Shown: positions 7,241 to 13,779 of the stretch, in pieces
Layout: each line of letters begins with the position of its first letter
Position numbering within the stretch: the stretch's first letter is position 1
Origin: CBDTTW01 sp965363675
GTDB lineage: Bacteria; Bacteroidota; Rhodothermia; Rhodothermales; DASSAV01
NCBI GenBank assembly: GCA_965363675.1
Contig: CBDTTW010000050.1
Coordinates: 1 to 17,633, forward strand
Length of the DNA stretch: 17,633 bases
Direction of reading: 5' to 3'
Notes under the pieces: generated by a model
Told to the model about the DNA's origin: nothing
The model's input: the letters and a program-made list of their open reading frames with translations, nothing else
Databases searched by the model: none
Program-made: the position numbers and the translations under genes

Positions 7241-9232
7241 ATGAGCGGCTCTCCTTCTGAAGAAAGCGCTTTTCCGTTCAATCAGGCCGTTGTGTGGGCG
7301 CCCGACCCGGCCGAGGCGGCCGAGACCAATCTGGCCCGCTTCATACAGCGCCACCATCTCGGCTCGCGCGAGGCGTTGCAGGCGCGCGCGGCCGAGGATG
7401 CGGAGTGGTTCTGGGGGGCCGTGCTCGACGCCCTCGACATCCGGTTCGAGCAGCCGTACACCCGCGTCGTAGACCTCTCGGAGGGCATGGCCTTTCCGCG
7501 CTGGTGCGTCGGCGGGCGTATGAACATCGTGCACAACCTGCTCGACAAGCGGCAGGGCACGCCGCAGGCGGGGCAGCCGGCTTTGCGCTGGGAGAACGAG
7601 CAGGGCGCGCGGCGCACGCTGACGTACGCCGAACTGCACGCCGAGGTATGCCGCATGGCGGGAAGTCTGCGCGCGCTCGGGGTGCGGCCGGGCGAGCGCG
7701 TGGGGCTCATGATGCCGATGATCCCGGAACTCGTCGTCGGGTTTCTGGCGGTTCTCAAGATCGGGGCGATTGCCTTGCCGCTGTTTTCGGGCTTCGGGGC
7801 GGCCGCCGCCGTCGAGCGCCTGCGCGGCGCCGAGGCGGCCATGCTGCTGACGGCGACGGGCTTCCGGCGGCGCGGCCGGTGGGTCGGCTTGCTCGGCGTG
7901 GTGGAGGAGGCTTTGCGGGAGGCCCCTTCGGTGCGGCAAGTCGTCGTGGCGCGCCGCCCGGACGAGCCGGAGGGGCAGCGCCTGCCGCCGCGCGCCGGGT
8001 GGTGGGAAGACCTGCCCGCCGGCGACCCCGAGCAGCCGACGCACAGCACCGGCGCCGACGACCCCATGATGATCATCTACACGAGCGGCACGACGGGCCG
8101 CCCCAAGGGGGCCGTGCATACGCACTGCGGCTTCCCGGTGAAGGCCGCGCAGGATTTGCAGCAGTGCATGGACGTGCGCCCCGGCGAAACCGTGTTCTGG
8201 ATGACCGATATGGGCTGGATGATGGGGCCGTGGCTCGTGCTGGGGACGCTGCTCCTCGGGGCGACGATGATGCTCTACGACGGCGCCCCCGACGCTCCGG
8301 AGCCGGACCGCGTGTGGGCGCTCGTGGATCGCCACGACGTGCGCCTGCTCGGCCTCTCGCCGACGTTCGTGCGGGCGGTGGCTCCCTACGGCCCCGAGCT
8401 GCCGGCGCGCCACGACCTGAGCCGCCTGCGCGCCGTCGGATCGACCGGCAGCCCGTGGGACCCCGAAAGCTGGCGCTGGCTGTTCCGGCACGTCCTGGAA
8501 GGGCGCAAGCCGATCCTGAACTACTCGGGCGGCGCCGAAATCAGCGGCGGCATCCTCTGCGGCGACTACCTGACCCCCATGAAGCCGTGCGCCTTCTCGG
8601 GGCCTGCGCCCGGCATGGCCGCCGACGTGGTGGACGGAGAGGGCCGCCCGGTGCGCGGCGCCGTGGGCGAGCTGGCGCTGCGCCGCCCGTGGATCGGCAT
8701 GGCGCGTGGCTTCTGGCGCGACCCCGACCGCTACCTGCAAACCTACTGGAGCCGCCTGCCGGGCCTGTGGGTGCACGGCGACTTTGCGGCCGTGGACGCC
8801 GACGGCTTCTGGTACCTCCTCGGTCGCAGCGACGACACGATCAACGTGGCGGGCAAGCGCATCGGGCCGTCCGAGGTGGAGGCCGTCGTCGCGGCCTCGG
8901 CGCAGGTGGGCGAGTGCGCCGCCATCGGCGCGCCCCACCCGGTCAAGGGCGAGGAGATCGTCGTGTTTGTGACGCCCGCCCCCGGCGTCGTGCCCGACGA
9001 AGCGTTGGAGGCGGATTTGCGCGCGCGCCTGCGCCGGGCCCTGGGCAAGGCCCTGGCGCCGACCGAGATCCGCTACGCCGAGGCGCTGCCGCACACCCGC
9101 AACGCCAAGGTGATGCGCCGGGTGATCCGGGCGGCCTACCTTGGGCTCGACCCGGGCGACGTGTCGGCGCTCGAAGACCCCGAGGCGCTGGAGGCCGTGC
9201 GCCGCGCCTATAAGCTGGCGCCGCCCGGCTGA
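7241..9232 (+). CDS. AMP-forming acyl-CoA synthetase, Acs-like but with altered acyl pocket
   Basis: This adenylate-forming enzyme (663 residues) should activate a carboxylic acid to its CoA thioester. It has an Acs-like N-terminal cap (about 10-105), then the ATP P-loop YTSGTTGRPKG (280-290), NYSGGAEISGG (427-437), HGDF (512-515), GRSDDTINVAGKRIGPSEVE (528-547) and the A10 lysine Lys623 in RNAKVMRRVI. The motif that reads DTWWQTETGG in true acetyl-CoA synthetase is replaced, with Gly430 falling where the acetate-restricting Trp lies when the two are aligned on the motif Glu. The pocket should therefore take a larger acid, perhaps propionate, butyrate or a branched or medium-chain acid; which one cannot be read from sequence. 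The ATG at 7241 follows radA by 40 bp. The acs gene at the left edge provides the acetate-specific activity. Confidence 0.92.
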   Translation: MSGSPSEESAFPFNQAVVWAPDPAEAAETNLARFIQRHHLGSREALQARAAEDAEWFWGAVLDALDIRFEQPYTRVVDLSEGMAFPRWCVGGRMNIVHNLLDKRQGTPQAGQPALRWENEQGARRTLTYAELHAEVCRMAGSLRALGVRPGERVGLMMPMIPELVVGFLAVLKIGAIALPLFSGFGAAAAVERLRGAEAAMLLTATGFRRRGRWVGLLGVVEEALREAPSVRQVVVARRPDEPEGQRLPPRAGWWEDLPAGDPEQPTHSTGADDPMMIIYTSGTTGRPKGAVHTHCGFPVKAAQDLQQCMDVRPGETVFWMTDMGWMMGPWLVLGTLLLGATMMLYDGAPDAPEPDRVWALVDRHDVRLLGLSPTFVRAVAPYGPELPARHDLSRLRAVGSTGSPWDPESWRWLFRHVLEGRKPILNYSGGAEISGGILCGDYLTPMKPCAFSGPAPGMAADVVDGEGRPVRGAVGELALRRPWIGMARGFWRDPDRYLQTYWSRLPGLWVHGDFAAVDADGFWYLLGRSDDTINVAGKRIGPSEVEAVVAASAQVGECAAIGAPHPVKGEEIVVFVTPAPGVVPDEALEADLRARLRRALGKALAPTEIRYAEALPHTRNAKVMRRVIRAAYLGLDPGDVSALEDPEALEAVRRAYKLAPPG

Positions 9233-9262
9233 GGCGGGCGCATGCGAAAACCGGGCGCCGCC
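9233..9262 (+). terminator. Weak GC-rich hairpin after the acyl-CoA synthetase gene
   Basis: GGCGG(G)CGC directly after the stop can pair with GCGCCGCC ending at 9262, giving about eight pairs with one bulged G and a loop of roughly a dozen bases. No T-tract follows, so termination is doubtful. The remaining 58 bp before the next gene contain a T-rich patch (CGTTTTTC) close to its start but no recognisable promoter. Confidence 0.22.
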
Positions 9263-9320
9263 GCGTTCTGAGATAACGGCCCCGAACCCGGCGGCCTAAC
9301 CTTTCGTTTTTCAATCCGGT

Positions 9321-10472
9321 ATGTATATGCTTCGGCAGCTTCGGTGGTGGGTTTTCGTGTGCATCGGCCTTGCGGCGGTTGCTCCGGCGGCGGCGCAAAG
9401 CCGCACCGTCACGCTGCGCGGCACGGTCGTCAGCGACAGCACGGGCGCGGCGCTGGAAGGCGCGCACGTCTTCATCGCCGCGTCGATGCTTGGCACGGTG
9501 ACCGACAAGGCGGGGCAGTTCCGGCTCGAAGGCGTGCCGGTCGGCGCGCAGCGCCTGCACGTGACGACGCTCGGCTACAAGCCCGAGTCGCGCGACCTCT
9601 TGATCGAGCCGGGCGCGCAGGAGCCCTTTGCGTTTCGGCTGCGCCCCGACGTGATCGCGTACCAGGAAGTGACGATCGAGGGCAAGGAGGACAAGAAGTG
9701 GAAGTCGCGGCTGGAGAAATTCACGCGGCTGTTCATCGGCGAGACGCCCAACGCCGAGCAGGTGCGCATCACGAACCCCGAAGTGCTGGACTTCGACGAG
9801 ACGCTCGGGCAGTTCGTGGCGCGGGCGGGCAACACGCTCGTCATCGAGAACAAGGCGCTCGGCTACCGGGTGCACTACTTCCTGAAGGAGTTCGGGGCCA
9901 GCAACACGCGCACCTGGTACGACGGCGAGCCGCTCTTCGAGGAGCTGAGCCCCGAGTCCGAGGAGCAGGCCGCCGCCTGGAAGCAGGCGCGCATGGCGGC
10001 GTTCATGGGCTCGTTCCGGCACTTCACGCTTGCGCTTTTGGCGGGCCGCCTGGAGGAGCAGGGCTTTATGATCTTCAGCCGTCCGGGCTACACCTCGGGG
10101 CCGGAAGGCGCCGGCGGGGGCGGTTTCTCCGGCAAGGACCATCGCTTCCCCATGAAGCCGGAGGACGTGTTCTCGGACGGCGCCTCGCCGGACCGCAAGA
10201 TGCTCGACTTCAAGGGCGCCGTCGAGATCATCTATACCGGCGAGTATGAAGACCCGGCCTTTGCAGGCTGGATGCGCAAGTACGGCTCGGGCATGGGCAT
10301 CGACATGAAGAAGCAGCGCTACCAGACCTCGTGGATCCACCTGGAGAAAGGGCCGACGCTGCTGGATTACAAGGGCGACGTGCTCGATCCGTTCGGGGTG
10401 CTCATGATGGGGTACTTCGCGTATGAACGCGTGGCGGACCAGCTTCCGAAGGAGTACCGGCCTCTCGGCTGA
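9321..10472 (+). CDS. Secreted CarboxypepD_reg-like domain protein
   Basis: This is a 383-residue exported protein. Residues 1-26 form a Sec signal peptide (LRQLRWWVFVCIGLAAVAPAAAQ) with cleavage likely after AAA or AAQ. Residues 31-108 are a CarboxypepD_reg-like beta-sandwich (LRGTVVSDSTGAALEGAHVFI...GTVTDKAGQFRLEGVPVG...VTTLGYK), the module seen at the front of many Bacteroidota surface proteins. The following region (about 115-200, with WKSRLEKFTRLFIGETPNAEQ, ITNPEVLDFDE and LVIENKALGYRVHYFLKEF) matches a recurrent pattern in stand-alone Bacteroidota proteins of unknown function. There is no TonB plug or barrel, so it is not a SusC-type receptor. It probably acts in the periplasm or at the outer membrane; the role is unknown. 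The start could be the ATG at 9321 or two codons later at 9327. Its stop codon abuts that of convergent yraN with no gap. Confidence 0.85.
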   Translation: MYMLRQLRWWVFVCIGLAAVAPAAAQSRTVTLRGTVVSDSTGAALEGAHVFIAASMLGTVTDKAGQFRLEGVPVGAQRLHVTTLGYKPESRDLLIEPGAQEPFAFRLRPDVIAYQEVTIEGKEDKKWKSRLEKFTRLFIGETPNAEQVRITNPEVLDFDETLGQFVARAGNTLVIENKALGYRVHYFLKEFGASNTRTWYDGEPLFEELSPESEEQAAAWKQARMAAFMGSFRHFTLALLAGRLEEQGFMIFSRPGYTSGPEGAGGGGFSGKDHRFPMKPEDVFSDGASPDRKMLDFKGAVEIIYTGEYEDPAFAGWMRKYGSGMGIDMKKQRYQTSWIHLEKGPTLLDYKGDVLDPFGVLMMGYFAYERVADQLPKEYRPLG

Positions 10473-10853
10473 CTACTCGGCGAGGAAGGCGTGGCGGAAG
10501 TGCCGCAGGGTAGGGCGCGCGCCGGCGTAGTGGATGCTCACCACGTCGAAGCGGCAACGCGCATTCGTCAGGCGGCGTTCGTAGAGGTAGGCTTCGGCGG
10601 CGCGCACCAGCAAGCGCTGCTTGGCGGGCGTCACGGCTTCTTCAGGCGCGCCGAAGCGCAAGCTGCGCCGCGCCTTGACCTCGACGAAGACGATCTCGCC
10701 GCCCTCGTCGAAGTCGGGGAACGGCTCGAAGCAGACCAGATCGATCTCGCAGCGCTCGAAGCGGTAGTTGCGGTCCAGGACGGTCCAGCCGGCGGCGGTG
10801 AGGTGGTCGGCGGCAAGCTGCTCGCCGGCATCCCCGAGGGCTTTAGTGCTCAT
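10473..10853 (-). CDS. yraN: UPF0102 / YraN family protein (endonuclease-like fold)
   Basis: This is a 126-residue member of UPF0102, a family with a PD-(D/E)XK nuclease-like fold and no firmly established role, often found near replication and RNA-processing genes. Visible signature: GDAGEQLAADHLTAAGWTVLDRNYRF, EIDLV (36-40), VFVEVKARRSLRFGAPEEAVTPAKQ and a late RFDVVSI. Putative metal-site residues are Glu11, Asp38, Glu58 and Lys60. Position 35 is Cys where most members have Gly (usual GEIDL). The start overlaps the end of the upstream GbsR-type gene by 11 bp, which suggests translational coupling. It is convergent with the CarboxypepD_reg-like gene. Confidence 0.9.
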   Translation of the reverse strand: MSTKALGDAGEQLAADHLTAAGWTVLDRNYRFERCEIDLVCFEPFPDFDEGGEIVFVEVKARRSLRFGAPEEAVTPAKQRLLVRAAEAYLYERRLTNARCRFDVVSIHYAGARPTLRHFRHAFLAE

Positions 10854-11460
10854 GCGGCGGCGGGGCGGCGGGCTCGGCGCCGTGGCGGAGCATGGCGGCC
10901 AGCCCGATGAGCTGCTTGATCATGGGCGCGTTCTGCTGGCGCAGCAGCGGCAGGATGACTTCGGAGAAGCCCTCGAAGACCTCCATCAGCCCGATCAGGC
11001 TATCCATGCGGCCGCAGAACCGGCGCTCCGGCTCGGGCAGGCTTTCCGGGGCGCGGCCCTCGGTGAGGTGCGCGCGCAAGTCTTCGAGCTGCTGCTTGAC
11101 CGGCTTGATCTCCAACTGCTCGCGGTGCTGCACGATCTGCGCCGTCAGCTCCCACACGTCCTTCTCGGCGCGGAAGTAATCCTTGCGCGAGCCGGTGACG
11201 TGGATCTTCTTGACGAGGCCCCAGTCCAGCAGCGAGCGCAGGTTCATGTTGGCGTTGCCCCGGCTGATGTTGAGCCGCGACATGATGGCGTCCGTGTCGA
11301 GGGGGTCTTCGCAGGCGTAGAGCAGGGCGTGGATCTGCGCCATCGTGCGGTTGATGCCCCACCGCGAGGCCATCTCGCCCCAGAACAGCACGAACCGGTC
11401 GAGCGCCTCGGCAAACCGGGCGTCGGGTGCGGCAGGGGAGGGGGGCGCGTCGCCTGACAT
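10843..11460 (-). CDS. GbsR/MarR-type transcriptional regulator
   Basis: This 205-residue cytoplasmic DNA-binding protein belongs to the GbsR-like branch of the MarR superfamily. The winged helix spans about 35-100: INRTMAQIHALLYACEDPLDTDAIMSRLNISRGNANMNLRSLLDWGLVKKIHVTGSRKDYF region, with the recognition helix at 66-83 and the wing at 84-97. The SRGNANMNLR.L..WGLV.K....G.RKDYF pattern is typical of GbsR/OpcR proteins, which in other bacteria control osmolyte uptake or synthesis; no osmolyte gene is present here. The C-terminal half (105-195) is helical and may dimerise. The ATG at 11460 has no clear Shine-Dalgarno site. It is divergent from the SAM hydroxide adenosyltransferase gene, with 203 bp between starts holding a 16-bp palindrome, and it overlaps yraN by 11 bp downstream. 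Confidence 0.9.
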   Translation of the reverse strand: MSGDAPPSPAAPDARFAEALDRFVLFWGEMASRWGINRTMAQIHALLYACEDPLDTDAIMSRLNISRGNANMNLRSLLDWGLVKKIHVTGSRKDYFRAEKDVWELTAQIVQHREQLEIKPVKQQLEDLRAHLTEGRAPESLPEPERRFCGRMDSLIGLMEVFEGFSEVILPLLRQQNAPMIKQLIGLAAMLRHGAEPAAPPPHEH

Positions 11461-11545
11461 GGTCGTTTGGGTGCGAGAGCGTGAGGAGCGCAGCAGGGCT
11501 GCGCCGGGTTCAAGTTAAGCGCCCGCCGCCGCGCCCGGGCGCGGG

Positions 11546-11561
11546 CCGAAGAATTGTTCGG
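11546..11561. promoter_or_regulatory. 16-bp near-perfect palindrome, candidate regulator operator
   Basis: CCGAAGAATTGTTCGG reads the same on both strands except at positions 6 and 11, so 14 of 16 bases are symmetric. It is an AT-centred palindrome in an otherwise very GC-rich spacer. It lies almost exactly midway between the divergent starts of the GbsR-type gene (11460) and the SAM hydroxide adenosyltransferase gene (11664). Size, symmetry and place fit a MarR/GbsR-type operator, but binding is inferred only. The rest of this spacer also holds GC-only palindromes (11531-11542, 11593-11602) that base composition can explain. Confidence 0.4.
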
Positions 11562-11663
11562 ATCTCCATGCGCGCCCACCCGGGGCTGCAAAGGGCGCGC
11601 CCGGCGTCGTATACTGATTGGTTTACTGGAACGCGCGTCTGCGCATCGGGTTTTCAGGGGCCT

Positions 11664-12500
11664 GTGGCATCCTTCATCACCATAACCACCGACTTCGGTT
11701 TGCGCGACCCGTACGTGGCTGCGATGAAGGGCGTCATGCTCGGCATCAACCCGGACGTGCAGCTCATCGACATCTCGCACGAGGTGGCGCCGTACGACGT
11801 AATGGAGGCGGCCTTCGTACTCAGGCATGCCCTGCCGTATTTCCCCCCCGGAGGCGTGCATCTGGCCGTCGTCGATCCGGGCGTAGGCACGGCGCGCAAG
11901 CCCATCGTGGTGCAGGCGGGCGGGCGCTACTTCGTCGGGCCGGACAACGGGCTGCTCAAGCTCGTGCTGGGCGCCGAGGCCATCGACGCGGTGTTCCACC
12001 TCGACCAGCCGGCCTTCTGGCGCACCGCGCAGCCGGCGGCGACGTTCCACGGCCGCGACGTGTTCGCGCCGGCGGCGGCGCACCTGAGCCGGGGGGCGCT
12101 GCCGGCGCAGCTCGGCAGTCCGCTGGCCGAGCTGACGCCGCTGCACTGGGCGCTGCCCGTCGCCGACGACGACGGCGTGACCGGCTGGGTGGTCCACATC
12201 GACCGCTACGGCAACTGCATCACGAATATTCCGGGCGCCTATGCCGAGTCGCCGCCGCCGGGGCGCTACGTCAAGACGTATGTCGGCGCGTGCATCATCA
12301 ACCGGTTCGAGCGCGCCTACGCCGAGGCCGCTGCGGGCGACCCGCTCGTGCTGGTGGGCAGCTCGGGCTACGTCGAGATCGCCGTCAACGCGGGCAACGC
12401 CGCCGAGCTGCTGGGCATACGGCGCGGGGCGAGCGTGAGCATCGTCTACGCCGAACGCCCCCACCCCGAGGCGCGCGTGAGCGCATGGACGGAGGATTGA
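11664..12500 (+). CDS. S-adenosyl-L-methionine hydroxide adenosyltransferase (DUF62 / SAM hydrolase family)
   Basis: The family splits S-adenosylmethionine with water (hydroxide) into adenosine and methionine, and is related to the SAM-dependent chlorinase and fluorinase. The 278-residue protein shows TTDFGLRDPYVAAMKG at the N-terminus, VVDPGVGTAR, GPDNGLL, FHGRDVFAPAAAHL and IDRYGNCITNI. The Asp-Arg-His set described for the hydroxide-using enzymes is present: Asp71 and Arg78 in DPGVGTAR and His129 in FHGRD. This argues for water rather than halide as nucleophile. The GTG at 11664 was chosen because the fold begins at once (VASFITITTDFG), AGGGG lies three bases upstream, and residue numbering then agrees with characterised members. 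The frame is open 79 codons further upstream but that part is low-complexity and overlaps the gbsR-like start. The sigma-like gene follows after 7 bp. Confidence 0.92.
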   Translation: MASFITITTDFGLRDPYVAAMKGVMLGINPDVQLIDISHEVAPYDVMEAAFVLRHALPYFPPGGVHLAVVDPGVGTARKPIVVQAGGRYFVGPDNGLLKLVLGAEAIDAVFHLDQPAFWRTAQPAATFHGRDVFAPAAAHLSRGALPAQLGSPLAELTPLHWALPVADDDGVTGWVVHIDRYGNCITNIPGAYAESPPPGRYVKTYVGACIINRFERAYAEAAAGDPLVLVGSSGYVEIAVNAGNAAELLGIRRGASVSIVYAERPHPEARVSAWTED

Positions 12501-12507
12501 GCGCGCC

Positions 12508-13767
12508 ATGACGGCCTCGGAGACGCATATGGACGCAAACGACCCTGCCGACCCGCTGGACCGGCACCTGGACGCGCTGTACCGGTTTGCGCAGATGCTC
12601 ACGCAGGACACGGCGCGGGCGGCGCGGCTCGTGGAGGCCACGTACCGCTACCTGGCGACCCTGCCGCCCGAGGCGCGCGCGCCGATGGCAGACAAGACGC
12701 AGCTCTTCCGGGTGATGCGGCAGGTGCACGAGCGGCACGCGCAGGCCGTCGCGGAGGCCGAGGGGGCCTTGCCCGAGCGTGCGGGCGGCGCCCCCGGCGA
12801 CCTGAACACGCGCCTGGCGATGCAGTACGTGGAGCATGCCCTGCCGACGGTGCTCGCCGCGCTCGGCGACGCCGGGCGGGTGCTGCTGCTGCTGCACCTC
12901 GTGGATGGGCTGGGCGTGGCCGAGGCGGGGCGGGTGGTGGGGCAGGACGAGGCGGCGGCGGCGGCCAGCTTGCAGGATGCCCGCGCCGCCATCGAAGCCG
13001 CCCTGCTCGGCGAGGCTTCAGCGGCGGAGCGTTACCTGCTCAGCACCAGCTTGCCTTCGGACTGGCTCATGCAGGCTTTGCGCCGCGTGACCGAAGCCGA
13101 GTATGCCGCGCTTCCGCCGACGCTTCGCCTGACGGCGCGCGCCGCCGCCGAAGCGCCCGAGCCCGCGCGCCCCGCCCCGGCCGGGCCGCCGCCCGGCCCC
13201 CTCGCCCGCCTGTTCGGGCGGCAGGCGCTCCCGCTGTGGATCGGGGCGGCCCTGCTGCTCGCAGGCTTTCTGGCCGGCGCCTGGTACCTTTCGGATCTGC
13301 TTGCACGCGGCCCCGTCGAGACGGATTTCATTGCTCTGGCGGCGCAGAACGCCGAGGACCTGGAGCCGGTGCTGCGCACGACCAGCCCCGAGCAAGCCGA
13401 GTTCTACGTGTTCGACCGGTTCGGCTGGCGCCTGACGGTCCCGACCATCGAACAGGCGGCCCTGGTGGGCGTCGGGGTGGCCGAGGTGCAAAAAGGCATC
13501 GAGGCGCCGGCGTTCCTCTTCGAGGACTCGCTTTCGTCGGGGCAGATTGCACTCTATACGCTGAACTACGCCTTCCTGGACAAGCACCGCAATTTGCTGC
13601 GCCTGACGCAGGACGTGCTGAGCCAGATCGCCGACGATCAGCATTTCGACCTCCACGATACGGGCGCGGAGCAGGTGCTCGTCTGGCGCAACCGCGACGA
13701 TATCTTCGTGGCCGTCACGCGCGGCAACGCCGAGACGCTGGGCGCGCGCATCTCGTACCCCTACTGA
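12508..13767 (+). CDS. Membrane protein with degenerate ECF-sigma-like cytoplasmic part and anti-sigma-like outer part
   Basis: This is a 419-residue protein that I do not recognise as a named family. Residues 17-80 (LDRHLDALYRFAQMLTQDTARAARLVEATYRYL...LFRVMRQVHERH) have the layout of ECF sigma region 2. Residues 108-166 (VEHALPTVLAALGDAGRVLLLLHLVDGLGVAEAGRVVG...) have that of sigma region 4, but the usual GTVKSRLHRAR recognition segment has become Ala-rich (DEAAAAASLQDARAAI), so DNA binding is doubtful. A Pro/Ala linker (208-232) leads to one transmembrane helix (about 241-262). An exterior domain (265-419) contains FDRFGWRLTVPTIEQAALVGVGVAEV and VLVWRNRDDIFVAVTRG, resembling the outer domains of membrane anti-sigma factors. 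The ATG at 12508 is 7 bp after the previous stop. The ATG at 12529 has a better-placed GGAG and is a real alternative. recQ follows after 12 bp. Confidence 0.75.
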   Translation: MTASETHMDANDPADPLDRHLDALYRFAQMLTQDTARAARLVEATYRYLATLPPEARAPMADKTQLFRVMRQVHERHAQAVAEAEGALPERAGGAPGDLNTRLAMQYVEHALPTVLAALGDAGRVLLLLHLVDGLGVAEAGRVVGQDEAAAAASLQDARAAIEAALLGEASAAERYLLSTSLPSDWLMQALRRVTEAEYAALPPTLRLTARAAAEAPEPARPAPAGPPPGPLARLFGRQALPLWIGAALLLAGFLAGAWYLSDLLARGPVETDFIALAAQNAEDLEPVLRTTSPEQAEFYVFDRFGWRLTVPTIEQAALVGVGVAEVQKGIEAPAFLFEDSLSSGQIALYTLNYAFLDKHRNLLRLTQDVLSQIADDQHFDLHDTGAEQVLVWRNRDDIFVAVTRGNAETLGARISYPY

Positions 13768-13779
13768 GGCGCGACGGCC

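Noticed and set aside
10455..10495. Hairpin spanning the abutting stops of the CarboxypepD_reg-like gene and yraN
   Set aside because: Only four contiguous pairs (CCTC/GAGG) with mismatches inside and no T-tract.
11531..11542. Perfect palindrome GCGCCCGGGCGC, and a similar one at 11593-11602
   Set aside because: GC-only short palindromes are expected at this base composition; no spacing or repeat pattern relative to either gene.
11610..11615. TATACT resembling a sigma-70 -10 box ahead of the SAM enzyme gene
   Set aside because: No -35-like hexamer at 16-18 bases upstream and no TTTG box at 19 bases; too little to call a promoter.
11427..11663. N-terminal extension of the SAM hydroxide adenosyltransferase frame
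   Set aside because: The extra 79 residues are Arg/Pro-rich, overlap the start of the divergent regulator and precede a GTG that fits family numbering; treated as non-coding spacer.
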